This document shows positions 17,330-25,971 of a DNA stretch of 64,000 bases, piece after piece. Position numbers and translations under genes: made by a program. Source of the DNA: Streptomyces anulatus (GTDB taxonomy: Bacteria > Actinomycetota > Actinomycetes > Streptomycetales > Streptomycetaceae); assembly GCF_000721175.1 (NCBI RefSeq), contig NZ_JOEZ01000021.1, positions 124,001-188,000 of the forward strand, written 5' to 3'. The notes beneath the pieces are model-generated. The model saw only the letters and a list, made by a program, of their open reading frames with translations, had not been told where the DNA came from and made no database searches. Within the stretch, counting starts at the first letter, position 1. Each line of letters begins with the position of its first letter.

Positions 17330-17527
17330 TCCGTTCGAGCGGCCCAAGCATGGCACCGATGATCTCGCTCGGGGTCGACGCCGATGAGGGTGCTATCCGT
17401 TCTCAGCCGTGTACAGACCCAGCTTTGGGGTTCGCTTCCGAACCGGCGCTGGCAGCGAGGTGAGTCAGAACCCCGGCCCGTGGCCTGATCGCGCGGCTGG
17501 CGGGCCGCATGCGAGCGCAAACAGAAC

Positions 17528-17557
17528 GGCGCCGACTCACGAAGATGAGTCGGCGCC
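17528..17557 (-). terminator. Terminator of the TyrRS-ending operon
   Basis: A perfect 12-bp stem (17528-17539 with 17546-17557) has a 6-nt loop. On the minus strand it is followed by GTTCTGTTT, and it lies 10 bp after the TyrRS stop codon. Confidence 0.8.
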
Positions 17558-17567
17558 GCGCCTGATC

Positions 17568-18971
17568 TCAGACGTCGATGCGGGCGACCTTACGGCCGAC
17601 CTTGAGGTACAGCTCGGCACCTTCGAGTGCCCCAACCTCGCTCACGACCTCACCGAGCGTCTGCTGCACGGACGCCTCGGTGAGCGGCGTAGGTGCCTGC
17701 TCTCCGTCCGCCTCAAGGATCAGACGGAGGCCCTTCTGCTGAGCCACGCGGCGCACCGCGGAAATGCTGGGAGCGAAGTCCAGCGTGCGGCTGATCAGCG
17801 CCCCGAGCGTGTCCTCGGCGTGGTCCTTCAGGGAGATGACGGGGAGGTTCTGGGTGTCCGCGAAAGAGCGCTTGGAGAAGCGCGCCGTGAACTCCGCGCG
17901 AGCGGCAGCAGCAGCGTCCAGGCCGTGGAGGGCGGCCACCACCTCGCCGGCGAGGATGCGCTTGATCGCCATCGGGTGGGCGGTCCCCTCCTCCAGGCGC
18001 TTGGTGACTACGCGGATCTCGTCGTCCGTCCACTCGGTGAGCAGCTGGAGGTACGGCTCGGTGAGGTGGTCGGGGATGGACATCAGCCGGCCGTAGACGT
18101 CATCGGGCGACGCCGTCAGGCCCACGTAGTTGCCCTTGCTCTTGCTCATCTTGGTGCCCGTGCCGTCGGTGCCTTCGATGAGCGGGGTGGTGATGACGAC
18201 CTCGGGGGCCTGGTCCGAGATCTCCATGACCTTGCGGCACATCTGGAGGTTCAACAGCTGGTCCACACCGCCGAGTTCGACATCGGCGTCGATGGCCACG
18301 GAGTCCCAGGCCATGACGACGGAGTAGACGAACTCGGCGACGGACAGCCCATGGCCATCGGCCAGCCGGGTGCGGAAGTCCTCGCGCTGGAGCGACATGG
18401 AGACCGGCACCCGGGCGAGGACCCCGACGAGTTCCGGCAGGGTGACCTTGTTCAGCCACTCGCCGTTGAAGCGCAGGTCGGCCCGCTCGAAGTCGATGAA
18501 CGGTGTGACCTGCTGCTGGTAGCCGCTCAGGTTGCGGGCGATGTCCTCGTCGGTGAGGGGCGGTCGATCCGAGGACCGTCCCGACGGGTCACCGATCTTG
18601 GCCGTCACGTCTCCGATGATGAAGACGACGTGGTGGCCCATCCGCTGGAACCGGCTGGCGATGATGATCGGTACCGCGTGGCCCAGGTGGACGTCGGGCG
18701 AGGTCGGGTCGATGCCGTACTTGACGACGAACGGGCGTCCGGCGGCCTGTGCGGCTTTGATCTTCTCGGCGAGCACCGCGGCCGAGGGGATCAGGTGGTT
18801 CGCACGCCCCTCGACCAGTGCGGCCTGCTCCTCGGGGGAGAGGTCGGAGAGGTCCAGGGAGCGCCGTGCCGTTGTCTCGCTGAGCAGCTGCGCGGCCGTA
18901 TAGTCCGCGCCCAGGTCCGCCCCATCGAGAATGTGCATGACACGAGTGACAGACTCGCTCAAACGGCTCAT
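17568..18971 (-). CDS. Second-type tyrosyl-tRNA synthetase
   Basis: This 467-residue class I synthetase, by family, attaches tyrosine to tRNA-Tyr. Signature motifs are YGIDPTSPDVHLGHAVPI (HIGH variant HLGH), IGDVTAKIGDPSGRSSDRP, GGVDQLLNLQMCR and KMSKSKGNYVG (KMSKS). The C-terminal 80 residues resemble a weak S4-like tRNA-binding domain. Streptomycetes have a housekeeping tyrS elsewhere, so this island copy is likely an extra. It is the last gene of a minus-strand biosynthetic-type unit, separated by 97 bp from the gene before, with its own possible -10 (TAAAAT, 19031-19036). That position suits a resistance copy against a TyrRS inhibitor, but this is inference. Confidence 0.9.
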   Translation of the reverse strand: MSRLSESVTRVMHILDGADLGADYTAAQLLSETTARRSLDLSDLSPEEQAALVEGRANHLIPSAAVLAEKIKAAQAAGRPFVVKYGIDPTSPDVHLGHAVPIIIASRFQRMGHHVVFIIGDVTAKIGDPSGRSSDRPPLTDEDIARNLSGYQQQVTPFIDFERADLRFNGEWLNKVTLPELVGVLARVPVSMSLQREDFRTRLADGHGLSVAEFVYSVVMAWDSVAIDADVELGGVDQLLNLQMCRKVMEISDQAPEVVITTPLIEGTDGTGTKMSKSKGNYVGLTASPDDVYGRLMSIPDHLTEPYLQLLTEWTDDEIRVVTKRLEEGTAHPMAIKRILAGEVVAALHGLDAAAAARAEFTARFSKRSFADTQNLPVISLKDHAEDTLGALISRTLDFAPSISAVRRVAQQKGLRLILEADGEQAPTPLTEASVQQTLGEVVSEVGALEGAELYLKVGRKVARIDV

Positions 18972-19030
18972 GGCGCTTATACGCTCCTGGGTCGGACAAC
19001 TGGCCTGACCAGTAGGGATTGGAAGCGGCG

Positions 19031-19036
19031 ATTTTA
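19031..19036 (-). promoter_or_regulatory. Possible internal promoter -10 for TyrRS
   Basis: TAAAAT on the minus strand lies 60 bp before the TyrRS ATG, in the middle of a small stem (GGCGAT/ATCGCC). Its -35 is poor. If real, TyrRS would be made independently of the operon. Confidence 0.35.
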
Positions 19037-19068
19037 TCATCGCCACCCCCGTCGCATCACCGAAATGA

Positions 19069-19955
19069 TCACGGTTCAGCCCGCTCTCCCTGGGTCGTCG
19101 AGAGCTGTACCAGCGGCCGGCCCACGATCGCACTGGAGAGGGAGCGGAGCCACGGGGCTATTGGGTCTCGGGCTCGAAGCGTGGCGATGAGCATCCCCGG
19201 AAGGAAGATCATGGCGGGCAGGTGCTTCTTTCGTTGCAGGGCGGATTCCACTCTGTGCCCGGAAGCGAGTGCGCGGAAATGCTGGGAGATCCCCCTGAGC
19301 TGGCGATTGGTCGCCCAGGTGGGAGGGTTCCCATCCATCATGCGGAGCCGATCCGAGAGTCCCAGACACACCTCGGCCCGATAATCCTGCGACAGGCCGG
19401 GCGTACTCCGGTCGGTCATGCTGTGCGCGTGGACCCGATAGAAGGTCAACGGGTCCTGGAGGGCGGCACCGCGGCCGGCCTCGCGCAGCGCGTGGAAGAA
19501 GATCTCGTTGCTCACCGGCAGGAGGCTGAGGGCGGCCTCGTTCCGCCCGGGTGCGGGTCTTTCAGCTTGGGGTTTCCGTTGGAGTCGACGACGTTTTCCC
19601 AGTGCTCGATGAACAGCGTTTCACCCGTCATCGCCTCGGCGCATGTACGGAGCTTCGATGGGTGGAACCAGTCATCGGCGTCGAGTGGAGCGACCCAGTC
19701 GCCTGTGCTGAGGAGAAAAGCGTCGGTCAAGGTTTGGCCGAAACCTTGCTGGCTCCTCCGGATGACCTTGACGTTCTTTTCGTGGCGACGGCATACCTCC
19801 TCAGTTTCGTCGTTGGATCCGTCGTCGATGACGATGATTTCGTGAAGGACGAAGTTTCCAGGCTCCTGTTCCAGACAGCTTGTTATGGCCTGGTCGAGAT
19901 ATCGGCCGTAGTTGTGGCACAGGATCACGCACGAAATACGCGGAGGGGCGCTCAC
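19069..19955 (-). pseudogene. GT2 glycosyltransferase, frameshifted
   Basis: A family-2 (GT-A) glycosyltransferase is split by one frameshift near 19540. The N-terminal part, from the ATG at 19955, has ISCVILCHNYGRYLDQAI, HEIIVIDDGSNDETEEV and the metal-binding DxD region APLDADDWFHPSKL. It then runs into a stop at about 19514. The next frame continues naturally with NEAALSLLPVSNEIFFHAL and FYRVHAHSM, to a stop at 19069. Joined, the product would be about 295 residues, the normal GT2 size. Its start overlaps the previous gene by 4 bp (ATGA). Good conservation on both sides means a recent mutation or a sequencing error. It would transfer a sugar from a nucleotide donor. Confidence 0.75.
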
Positions 19956-21043
19956 CGGTCACCCCCGTACACGTGGGCGTAGGCGTCCAGGATCGTCCTG
20001 TGTTCCTGGATCCTGTAGTCGAGGAACTCGCGGTCGAGACGGCGGGGCCCGGAGCCGAGCCGTGCTGCCGCCTTCTCCAGCGCAGTCAGGAACTTCTCTC
20101 CGAAGAGGTTGGGATGCCCCTGCGACCAATCGAACCATTCGGGTTCCTCGACGAAACCCTTGTGCCGCTCGTACTGCTCGGGCAAGCGCCCAGTGAGGGA
20201 GCAGACCGGAAGCAGGTTCAGGTCGAAGGCCAGTTCCAGCTGCCCGGAGTGACTCCCCCAGAGGTACGGCAGCAGCAGGGAGTCCGAAGCCAGCCCGGCT
20301 CTGACCACTTCGTCGTCCGTGGGATACGGGCGCATGGTGAGCCGGATACGGGGATCGTGCCGGGCCGTCTCCAGGAGCAGCGGGGCACGGCCGGCGTCAG
20401 CGAAGTCCGCAGGGCTGAACGCGCGCAGGAGGACGCGAAGCGTGCTGTGGGGATCCGTGATCCCCAGGCTCCAGTTGGCCATGGTGGACAACTGGTCCCG
20501 GCTGGCCCGGGAGGCACCGAACATGAGGTACCTGGCCCCCGGGCTCCTCGCCTCGCGCTCCAGGTCAGCCAGCGACTCCGGGGCAGCGACGTATCCGTGG
20601 GGGATGACCGTCGCTGTGACACGCTCGCCGAGGACCTCCGTCAGCTTCGTGACGGATCCCTCAGTGAGGCAGACCCAGCTGACCTCGGCAGATCGGAGCA
20701 GCCGCAGCCGCTCGACGAAGCCTTCGGCGTTGCCGACCATAGGCCGGGTGTCATGGGCGGTGAAGACCACGTTGACCCCGTAGCCCAGGCACGCGTCGAG
20801 CAGGCGCTCCAGGGCGGCGATGTCCTCGAAGTCGATGTGGTGCAGGTGCAGGACGTCGAGCCACGTGAGAGGGCCGTGTTCGAGGAGCCACGCGGCGCTG
20901 ACCGCCTCTGGCACAGTCTCGCCCGTGGGAATCTCTGTCCCGTTCAGGATGTGGAAGTCAGGGCTCTGGAGCTTCCACGCGTACGGGGTACGCGCCGGCA
21001 GGTGAACGACACGCAGGCCCCTGGACCGGGGAACCGCCGTCAC
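19952..21043 (-). CDS. GT-B-fold glycosyltransferase-like protein
   Basis: A 363-residue protein with features of GT-B (GT4-like) glycosyltransferases: LRVVHLPARTPYAW at the start, HLHHIDFED, VVFTAHDTRPMVGNAEG in the first domain, VIPHGYV at the domain junction, and late LELAFDLNLLPVCS where the sugar-nucleotide site normally lies. The typical E-x7-E motif is not clear, so the donor is uncertain. The GTG start at 21043 overlaps the methyltransferase stop as GTGA, and its own stop overlaps the GT2 start. It likely decorates the cluster's product or a surface glycan. Confidence 0.7.
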   Translation of the reverse strand: MTAVPRSRGLRVVHLPARTPYAWKLQSPDFHILNGTEIPTGETVPEAVSAAWLLEHGPLTWLDVLHLHHIDFEDIAALERLLDACLGYGVNVVFTAHDTRPMVGNAEGFVERLRLLRSAEVSWVCLTEGSVTKLTEVLGERVTATVIPHGYVAAPESLADLEREARSPGARYLMFGASRASRDQLSTMANWSLGITDPHSTLRVLLRAFSPADFADAGRAPLLLETARHDPRIRLTMRPYPTDDEVVRAGLASDSLLLPYLWGSHSGQLELAFDLNLLPVCSLTGRLPEQYERHKGFVEEPEWFDWSQGHPNLFGEKFLTALEKAAARLGSGPRRLDREFLDYRIQEHRTILDAYAHVYGGDR

Positions 21044-21804
21044 TGTTCTCCCACCTCCGTCCCTCCCACGCCGACGAGGAGCAGCTGGGTGGACAGACCG
21101 TTGGAGGCGTCGTCGCTTCGGGTGAGGCCCGCGTAGTGGATCTCGAACCCGGAGGCCCGCAGCAGCGCCTGGAACTCGTCGCTTGCCCACTCCCGCACAT
21201 GGCTGGGGTTGCGCGGCGGTCCAGGGGTGTCGTAGCCGCTGCGGCACTCACGGGCCGGTGTGGACAGGACCGCAGCAGCGCTGCCTTCCCGCATCAGGCC
21301 CAGGATGAGAGACAGGGCCGGGGCCGGGTCCACCAGGTGCTCGATCACGTCGGAGCAGATCACCACGGACCGGCGGACGAGGTCCGGGGCGAGCGGCAGC
21401 CGCTCTGCCGATTCGAGGTCCGCCTCCACCCAGTGTCCGAAGGGGTGGTTGTCGTGGCACCAGCGCAGGTTGTCCCCGAAGTCCACGCCGACGAAGGTCC
21501 AGTCGGGGTGCTCGGCGGCGAGCGAGGCCAGCTTGCCCGCCTGACCGCAGCCGATGTCGATCACGACGTCACGGCCGAGCTCCTTGGCCCGTTCGGCAGC
21601 GTAGGGGTACACGTCGGGCTGCCAGGTGACGGTGTCGTCCGTCTCGTCAAGGAAGTACTCGACCTCGCTCCGGCTGCGGTAGCCGCGGCGAATGAAGAAG
21701 GTCTCGGGGCCGCCTATCGGCTGCGAGGACTCGGAGAGGGCCGGGGGCTGCGGGGCATCGGGGCCGGTCAGGGGCTGTGATGTGGTCGTGGTGTCCGCGT
21801 GCAC
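21040..21804 (-). CDS. SAM-dependent methyltransferase
   Basis: This 254-residue class I methyltransferase has motif I DVVIDIGCGQAGKLASLA, acidic motif II VGVDFGDNL, and SVVICSDVIEHLVDPAPAL as motif IV, followed by a FxxLLRASGFEI-type strand. An N-terminal extension of about 45 residues precedes the fold. The GTG at 21804 has AAGGAG 7 nt upstream, which decides the start. It lies between the TrpRS-like gene (94-bp gap) and the glycosyltransferase (4-bp overlap). It would methylate an O, N or C position of a small molecule; the acceptor cannot be told. Confidence 0.85.
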   Translation of the reverse strand: MHADTTTTSQPLTGPDAPQPPALSESSQPIGGPETFFIRRGYRSRSEVEYFLDETDDTVTWQPDVYPYAAERAKELGRDVVIDIGCGQAGKLASLAAEHPDWTFVGVDFGDNLRWCHDNHPFGHWVEADLESAERLPLAPDLVRRSVVICSDVIEHLVDPAPALSLILGLMREGSAAAVLSTPARECRSGYDTPGPPRNPSHVREWASDEFQALLRASGFEIHYAGLTRSDDASNGLSTQLLLVGVGGTEVGEQ

Positions 21805-21897
21805 AGTCAGACTCCTTGCTTGCTCGGGTGTGTGGTGCGGCAGAGGGCACACGGCCTGCTACGGCCGCGGGTTCGGCGCTCCCTCGGAGGGGGCCTG

Positions 21898-22914
21898 CTA
21901 CTTCGGCCAGCAGGAGAACAGCGTGATCAGCCGCTCGACGAGCTCCTCGCGGATCCCACGCCACTCCCGGTCTCCGGCGCGTCGCGCGGCGGAGGCGCGG
22001 TCGTACTCCGCCTGGCCGACCTCGGGCAGACACGCGTACATCTGGAGCAGGGCCGACCCGTCGTCGGAGGGTGCCGAGTCGGTGTCCGCTGCCAGCAGGG
22101 CCCTGATGTCCTCGGCAGGCATGGAGCCGTCGATTCCGGAGCCGGGGATGCTCTTACTCATCTTCGGCAGGCCCCCGAGGCCCGGGATCATCTTGGTGTA
22201 GATGCCGGCCAGCCGGTCTGCGGGCAGACCCCAGCGTTCCGCCCCGCGCCGGGCGAGGGCGACGTACTTGTGCTCGTCGACGCCCAGGGACACCAGCACG
22301 TGCCGTCCTTCGCGCAGCAAGTGCACGAAGTCAGCGGCCATCAGCAACGTGGCCTGCTTCATGCCGTAGCTGAGGTGGTCGAAGACGCCGTGGTTCCGGT
22401 AGAGCCCGGCGAGGTCCTCCTCGGCCCACTGGAAGTCGTCGTCGTCCAGGTGGCGCGAGAGCAGGAACGCGGTGGCCATGACATCGGTCTCGCCCTCCTG
22501 CCGACGCAGTACACCGCGTCCCGGGTCGAAGCCGAGCCCAAGCGCGAACTCCTCGTACTGGTCGGCCAGGCGGCGTACCGCGTCCAGCGGCGTGCGACGC
22601 GCGTTGTAGGAGTCGAGGTCGCCGAGCACGATCTGCACGTCGAGCCCGCACTGCTGGAGCTTGACCGCGCGCAGCAGCTGGAAGAGGGTGCCGGCGTGCG
22701 GCGGACCGCCGAGCCCGACGCCAGTGGTGACGATCGCCGGCCGACCCCCAGAGACGGCGTCCGCGAACTCCCGCGCACCGGTGTGGCACACCCACTTCGT
22801 GTGCAGGTCGCCAGGGCTCATCCCCGCGAGGGCGAAGTCGATGGCGCCGAGGCCAAGGTGCTCGTACTGGTGCTGGTCGATGACGCTCTCGTAGTACGCG
22901 GTGTCGAACTTCAT
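21898..22914 (-). CDS. TrpRS-like class I aminoacyl-tRNA synthetase homologue
   Basis: This 338-residue protein has the fold signatures of tryptophanyl/tyrosyl-tRNA synthetases: TTGVGLGGPPHAGTLFQLL (HIGH region, but HAGT instead of HxGH), IVLGDLDSYNAR, SLGVDEHKYVALARR and LPKMSKSIPGSGID (intact KMSKS). The length matches bacterial TrpRS. An intact KMSKS loop with an altered HIGH motif, in an operon of tailoring enzymes, suggests that it may activate an amino acid as adenylate for biosynthesis rather than translation. The ATG at 22914 overlaps the radical SAM stop (ATGA) and has GGAGGGG upstream. A role as ordinary TrpRS cannot be excluded. Confidence 0.8.
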   Translation of the reverse strand: MKFDTAYYESVIDQHQYEHLGLGAIDFALAGMSPGDLHTKWVCHTGAREFADAVSGGRPAIVTTGVGLGGPPHAGTLFQLLRAVKLQQCGLDVQIVLGDLDSYNARRTPLDAVRRLADQYEEFALGLGFDPGRGVLRRQEGETDVMATAFLLSRHLDDDDFQWAEEDLAGLYRNHGVFDHLSYGMKQATLLMAADFVHLLREGRHVLVSLGVDEHKYVALARRGAERWGLPADRLAGIYTKMIPGLGGLPKMSKSIPGSGIDGSMPAEDIRALLAADTDSAPSDDGSALLQMYACLPEVGQAEYDRASAARRAGDREWRGIREELVERLITLFSCWPK

Positions 22915-23807
22915 GCGATCCCCTCCAACTGAGGCTGCTCTCGTATGGCGAAGGCCCGGCGGACCAGCGGCTCGAAGCCGTCGGCCAGCAGGTCCCCGAT
23001 CACGGCGTTGCGAGGTGCGGCCACGCTGCCGAGGTCCGCGGTGACCGTTCCGTCGGCGAGGACCCAGACGCGGAACGGGTACGGGTCCTCGGGCGCCCGT
23101 GTGGGCTGGGCGAAGATCTCCACCGGGGCGACGGCACCGCGCACCCCGTCCACGGCCCGGACGAAGTCATCCCGCTCGAAGCCGTAGAGCTCCGCCTTGC
23201 CCGCGCTGGCACGGCCGATGGGCCTGTACTGGGAGATCAGCCAGTACTCGACCTCCGTGCGGTCAGCGATGCCGGCGACGAACTCCGCGAGCCGCGGCAG
23301 CTCCCGCACGGACGCGGCCGTGGTGAACGTGTTGAAGGCGAGTCGGCGCTGGTCGGCGACGAGGAACTCGACGTTGGACCGGAACCGTTCGAAGTAGCCC
23401 TGCCCGCGGAACCAGTCGGCCGAGTCTGCCTCCGGACCGTCGATGGCCAGGGAGTAGAGGGTCACGTGGTCGCGCACCCCCGCGTAACGGTCGCTCAGGA
23501 GCAGCCCGTTGGTGTGGAGATTGGTTTCGAAGCCGGCTTCCTGCGCGTGCCGGAGGGCGACCTCCAGGTGGTTGTCGTAGGGCATCACGGGGTCGCCGCC
23601 GGTGAACACGACCCGGTGGGCTGCGGACTCGGCGCGGACCTGGTCGATGACCCTCCGGACGGTGTCCGGGTCCGTCTTGACCCGGTTGCGCTCCCGGTAG
23701 CAGAACCGGCACACACCCGGTGAGGCGCTGGTCGGTGCCAGGTCCCAGGCGTTGCAGTCGGTGTTGAGGACCAGGTGAACGATCGCGAGTTCGTCGTGCG
23801 TCAGCAT
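22911..23807 (-). CDS. Radical SAM enzyme with CX14CX2C motif
   Basis: This 298-residue radical SAM enzyme binds a 4Fe-4S cluster and SAM to start radical chemistry. The cysteines are spaced CX14CX2C, beginning NTDC and ending GVCRFCYRERN, rather than the usual CX3CX2C. The rest of the fold is typical: RVVFTGGDPVMPYDNH (GGE-like), ETNLHTNGLLL and YSLAIDGPEA. The same odd spacing is known from some QueE (7-carboxy-7-deazaguanine synthase) enzymes, but overall length and sequence look more like MoaA-type twitch proteins. Its ATG overlaps the end of the TrpD-like gene by 7 bp and uses an AAGGAG inside it. Confidence 0.85.
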   Translation of the reverse strand: MLTHDELAIVHLVLNTDCNAWDLAPTSASPGVCRFCYRERNRVKTDPDTVRRVIDQVRAESAAHRVVFTGGDPVMPYDNHLEVALRHAQEAGFETNLHTNGLLLSDRYAGVRDHVTLYSLAIDGPEADSADWFRGQGYFERFRSNVEFLVADQRRLAFNTFTTAASVRELPRLAEFVAGIADRTEVEYWLISQYRPIGRASAGKAELYGFERDDFVRAVDGVRGAVAPVEIFAQPTRAPEDPYPFRVWVLADGTVTADLGSVAAPRNAVIGDLLADGFEPLVRRAFAIREQPQLEGIA

Positions 23808-24952
23808 GGGGCCTTCTCCTTGTTGCCAGGGACGACCAGGAGGGCTGTGGGGGAGACGGGTCGAAGGAGCGAGCGGAGCTTGTCCGGGGCGCCGCCGGTG
23901 AGGCGTACGAACTGCTGCAGCGTGTCCAGACCCGCGCCGGCGTCGATGATCGTGAGTGCCGTGTCGATGCCGGATTGGACGGTGGGCACCGCCTCGGACA
24001 TCACCATGAGCAAAGCCGCGTTGAGGGCGACCGCGTTCCGCGCCTGACTGGTGTCATGGCCTGCCAGTACGCGTATCGCGGCGGCGACGTTCTCCCGAGG
24101 GTCCTCGTGCTGGGTGACGGACATCAGGTCCTGTGGCATCGAGGACGCGCCCTTGCGTACCTCGTCATTGAAGGTCAGGTCCTCGTCGCCGGCGTTGATG
24201 CGGCAGGCTCGCACGGTGCTTCCGGGGATCAGTTCGTCGACTTGGACCGCCTTGCCGGGGCTGGAGTTGATGACCGCCACGTCGGGCAGGCCGAGTCTGG
24301 AGAGCAGCCGGGCGGAAGCGCCGACCGCGGGGTGCGAGAGGCCGTACACGTAGGCGGTGCAGGTGACCGGGCTGAGGAGGGCGGGGAACGCCAGGCTGAG
24401 CGCGTGCACGGCCTGGAACCTGCCGCCGTAGCGGCGGTCGAACTCGGGCACGCGGTTCTCGATGGAGAAGAACCCGAAGCCGGTCTCCGCCGTAATGTCG
24501 ACCATCTCCTGGTGCGGCACCGTGTCGCTCGTCGCGCCCACGAGGTCGATGAAGTCGCGGGACCCGGTCTTCGACGACGCACTGCGCGATCCGAGCTTCG
24601 CGACGTGTGCTCCCCCGGTGGCCGCCACCAGCGCGGCGGCGGTACTGAGGTTGATCGTCTTGAAGGTCTTCTTCCCGCTGCCCGTGTAGCCGACGAACCG
24701 CATGCCCTCCGGCGGCTGGTGGAAGTCCCAGTTGCTTCGGTCCAGGGATGTCGCGGCCTGGACAGCGGCCTCGACCTCCTCCAACCGTGGCCCCCGCAGG
24801 AGCAGTCCCGTCAGGACGCTTCCCAGCATCACGTCGCGCGTGTGGCCCTCTGGTAAGGCGAGGATGCGCGTGATCCCGTCGTGGACGTCCTGGGGTGGAA
24901 TGTCGGCAGGTGAGTTGATCTTGTGGGCCAGCAATGGCGTTGTGACCGCCAT
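23801..24952 (-). CDS. TrpD-like phosphoribosyltransferase / nucleoside phosphorylase family
   Basis: This 383-residue protein belongs to the anthranilate phosphoribosyltransferase/thymidine phosphorylase superfamily. The helical N-terminal domain is followed by GYTGSGKKTFKTINLSTAAA (pyrophosphate-binding region), GGAHVAKLGSRSASSKTGS and DFIDLVGA, all with TrpD spacing. The exact GGDGxxTFN of TrpD is altered to GSGKKTFKTIN, so it probably uses a different acceptor. It could join phosphoribose to an aromatic or heterocyclic acid, giving a nucleoside-like intermediate. The ATG at 24952 (AAGGAG 8 nt upstream) is preferred over an upstream GTG. It follows the dehydrogenase by 17 bp. Confidence 0.75.
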   Translation of the reverse strand: MAVTTPLLAHKINSPADIPPQDVHDGITRILALPEGHTRDVMLGSVLTGLLLRGPRLEEVEAAVQAATSLDRSNWDFHQPPEGMRFVGYTGSGKKTFKTINLSTAAALVAATGGAHVAKLGSRSASSKTGSRDFIDLVGATSDTVPHQEMVDITAETGFGFFSIENRVPEFDRRYGGRFQAVHALSLAFPALLSPVTCTAYVYGLSHPAVGASARLLSRLGLPDVAVINSSPGKAVQVDELIPGSTVRACRINAGDEDLTFNDEVRKGASSMPQDLMSVTQHEDPRENVAAAIRVLAGHDTSQARNAVALNAALLMVMSEAVPTVQSGIDTALTIIDAGAGLDTLQQFVRLTGGAPDKLRSLLRPVSPTALLVVPGNKEKAPC

Positions 24953-24969
24953 GGCGTGGGCTCCTTCCG

Positions 24970-25971
24970 TCACGTGTCGGATGTGAGCAGGACCTTGAAG
25001 GGGCGATGGCGGGCTTCGTTGTTCAGGGCCGCCAGTCCCTGCGGCAGTTCGCCGAGGGGGAATCGGTCTCGGGTCATGAGGGCGGCCCAGCCGCCGCCCT
25101 TGGCGATGACGTCGATGGCGTCTCGGAAGTCGTCATGGCCATCCGCGCGGCAGTACGAGAAGGAGCCGCGCAGGGTGATCGAGCGACGGAAGACATCCCG
25201 CAGGGGGACCGAGAGAACGACGCGGGGCGCGTAGGCGTTCTGGACGAGAACCGTTCCCCCGTCACGAACAGCCTTCAGCGCCTGGCGTATGGGGGAGTCG
25301 CTGTGACCAGACGCGGCGTCCACGACGGCGTCGCACGCCGGCAGCTCGGCAGAGTGGAGAGCGATGTGCCGGTCGAGGACGTAGCGCAGTTGATGCGATC
25401 GCGAGGGTTCCCTGACCAGCATGTGCACGTCCCACCCCGCCTCTGCCGCGCAGATGGCCGTACACACCGCAAGGACGCCGCCCCCGATGATGCCGAGCCG
25501 CCCCATGGGCACACGTAGCCCGCAGCGGACTCCGTGCAGGGCCACCGCCATCGGATCGGCGAGGACTCCGTGCGCGGGATCGTGCAGGTGGCCAAGTGGG
25601 ACGATGCTGCCGCGGGGCGCCCGCACGCAGCCGGCGAGACCTCCGGGAAGATCCCATCCGATGCGCTGGAGCCGTGGGCAGAGGTGGACATGTCCGCGGT
25701 CGCAGTAGTGGCACGAGCGGCAGGAGACCAGCGGGTCGATTGCGACCCAGTCACCCGTCTCCGTGTCGACACCGACGATCTCGTGCCCGGGGTACCACGG
25801 TTCCGGCAACTGTCCTTGCCAAGGGTGATTGAGCTTCGCGACGTCGCTTCCGCACAATCCCGTGAAGCGTGTCTCGACGAGCGTCGTGTCGCGTGCCGAG
25901 GACATGGCGACCGGAGCGGGGAGTCGGCAGAGGACTCCGTCCTCAACTGCCCACGCGTACGGGCCGGTCAT
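24970..25971 (-). CDS. Zinc-dependent alcohol dehydrogenase (MDR family)
   Basis: This 333-residue medium-chain dehydrogenase has the catalytic zinc ligands in GLCGSDVAKLNHP and PGHEIVGV. The structural zinc site is CRSCHYCDRGHVHLC (CX2CX2CX7C), and the Rossmann motif is LGIIGGGVLAVCTAICAA. It should oxidise a secondary alcohol of a sugar or polyol with NAD(P)+. The ATG at 25971 overlaps the stop of the HAD gene (ATGA), so the pair may work in sequence: dephosphorylate, then oxidise, or the reverse. The family is sure, the substrate is not. Confidence 0.85.
   Translation of the reverse strand: MTGPYAWAVEDGVLCRLPAPVAMSSARDTTLVETRFTGLCGSDVAKLNHPWQGQLPEPWYPGHEIVGVDTETGDWVAIDPLVSCRSCHYCDRGHVHLCPRLQRIGWDLPGGLAGCVRAPRGSIVPLGHLHDPAHGVLADPMAVALHGVRCGLRVPMGRLGIIGGGVLAVCTAICAAEAGWDVHMLVREPSRSHQLRYVLDRHIALHSAELPACDAVVDAASGHSDSPIRQALKAVRDGGTVLVQNAYAPRVVLSVPLRDVFRRSITLRGSFSYCRADGHDDFRDAIDVIAKGGGWAALMTRDRFPLGELPQGLAALNNEARHRPFKVLLTSDT

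Noticed and set aside
22911..23807. Viperin-like antiviral radical SAM enzyme
   Set aside because: The cysteine spacing is CX14CX2C and the viperin CX3CX2C context and C-terminal motifs are absent.
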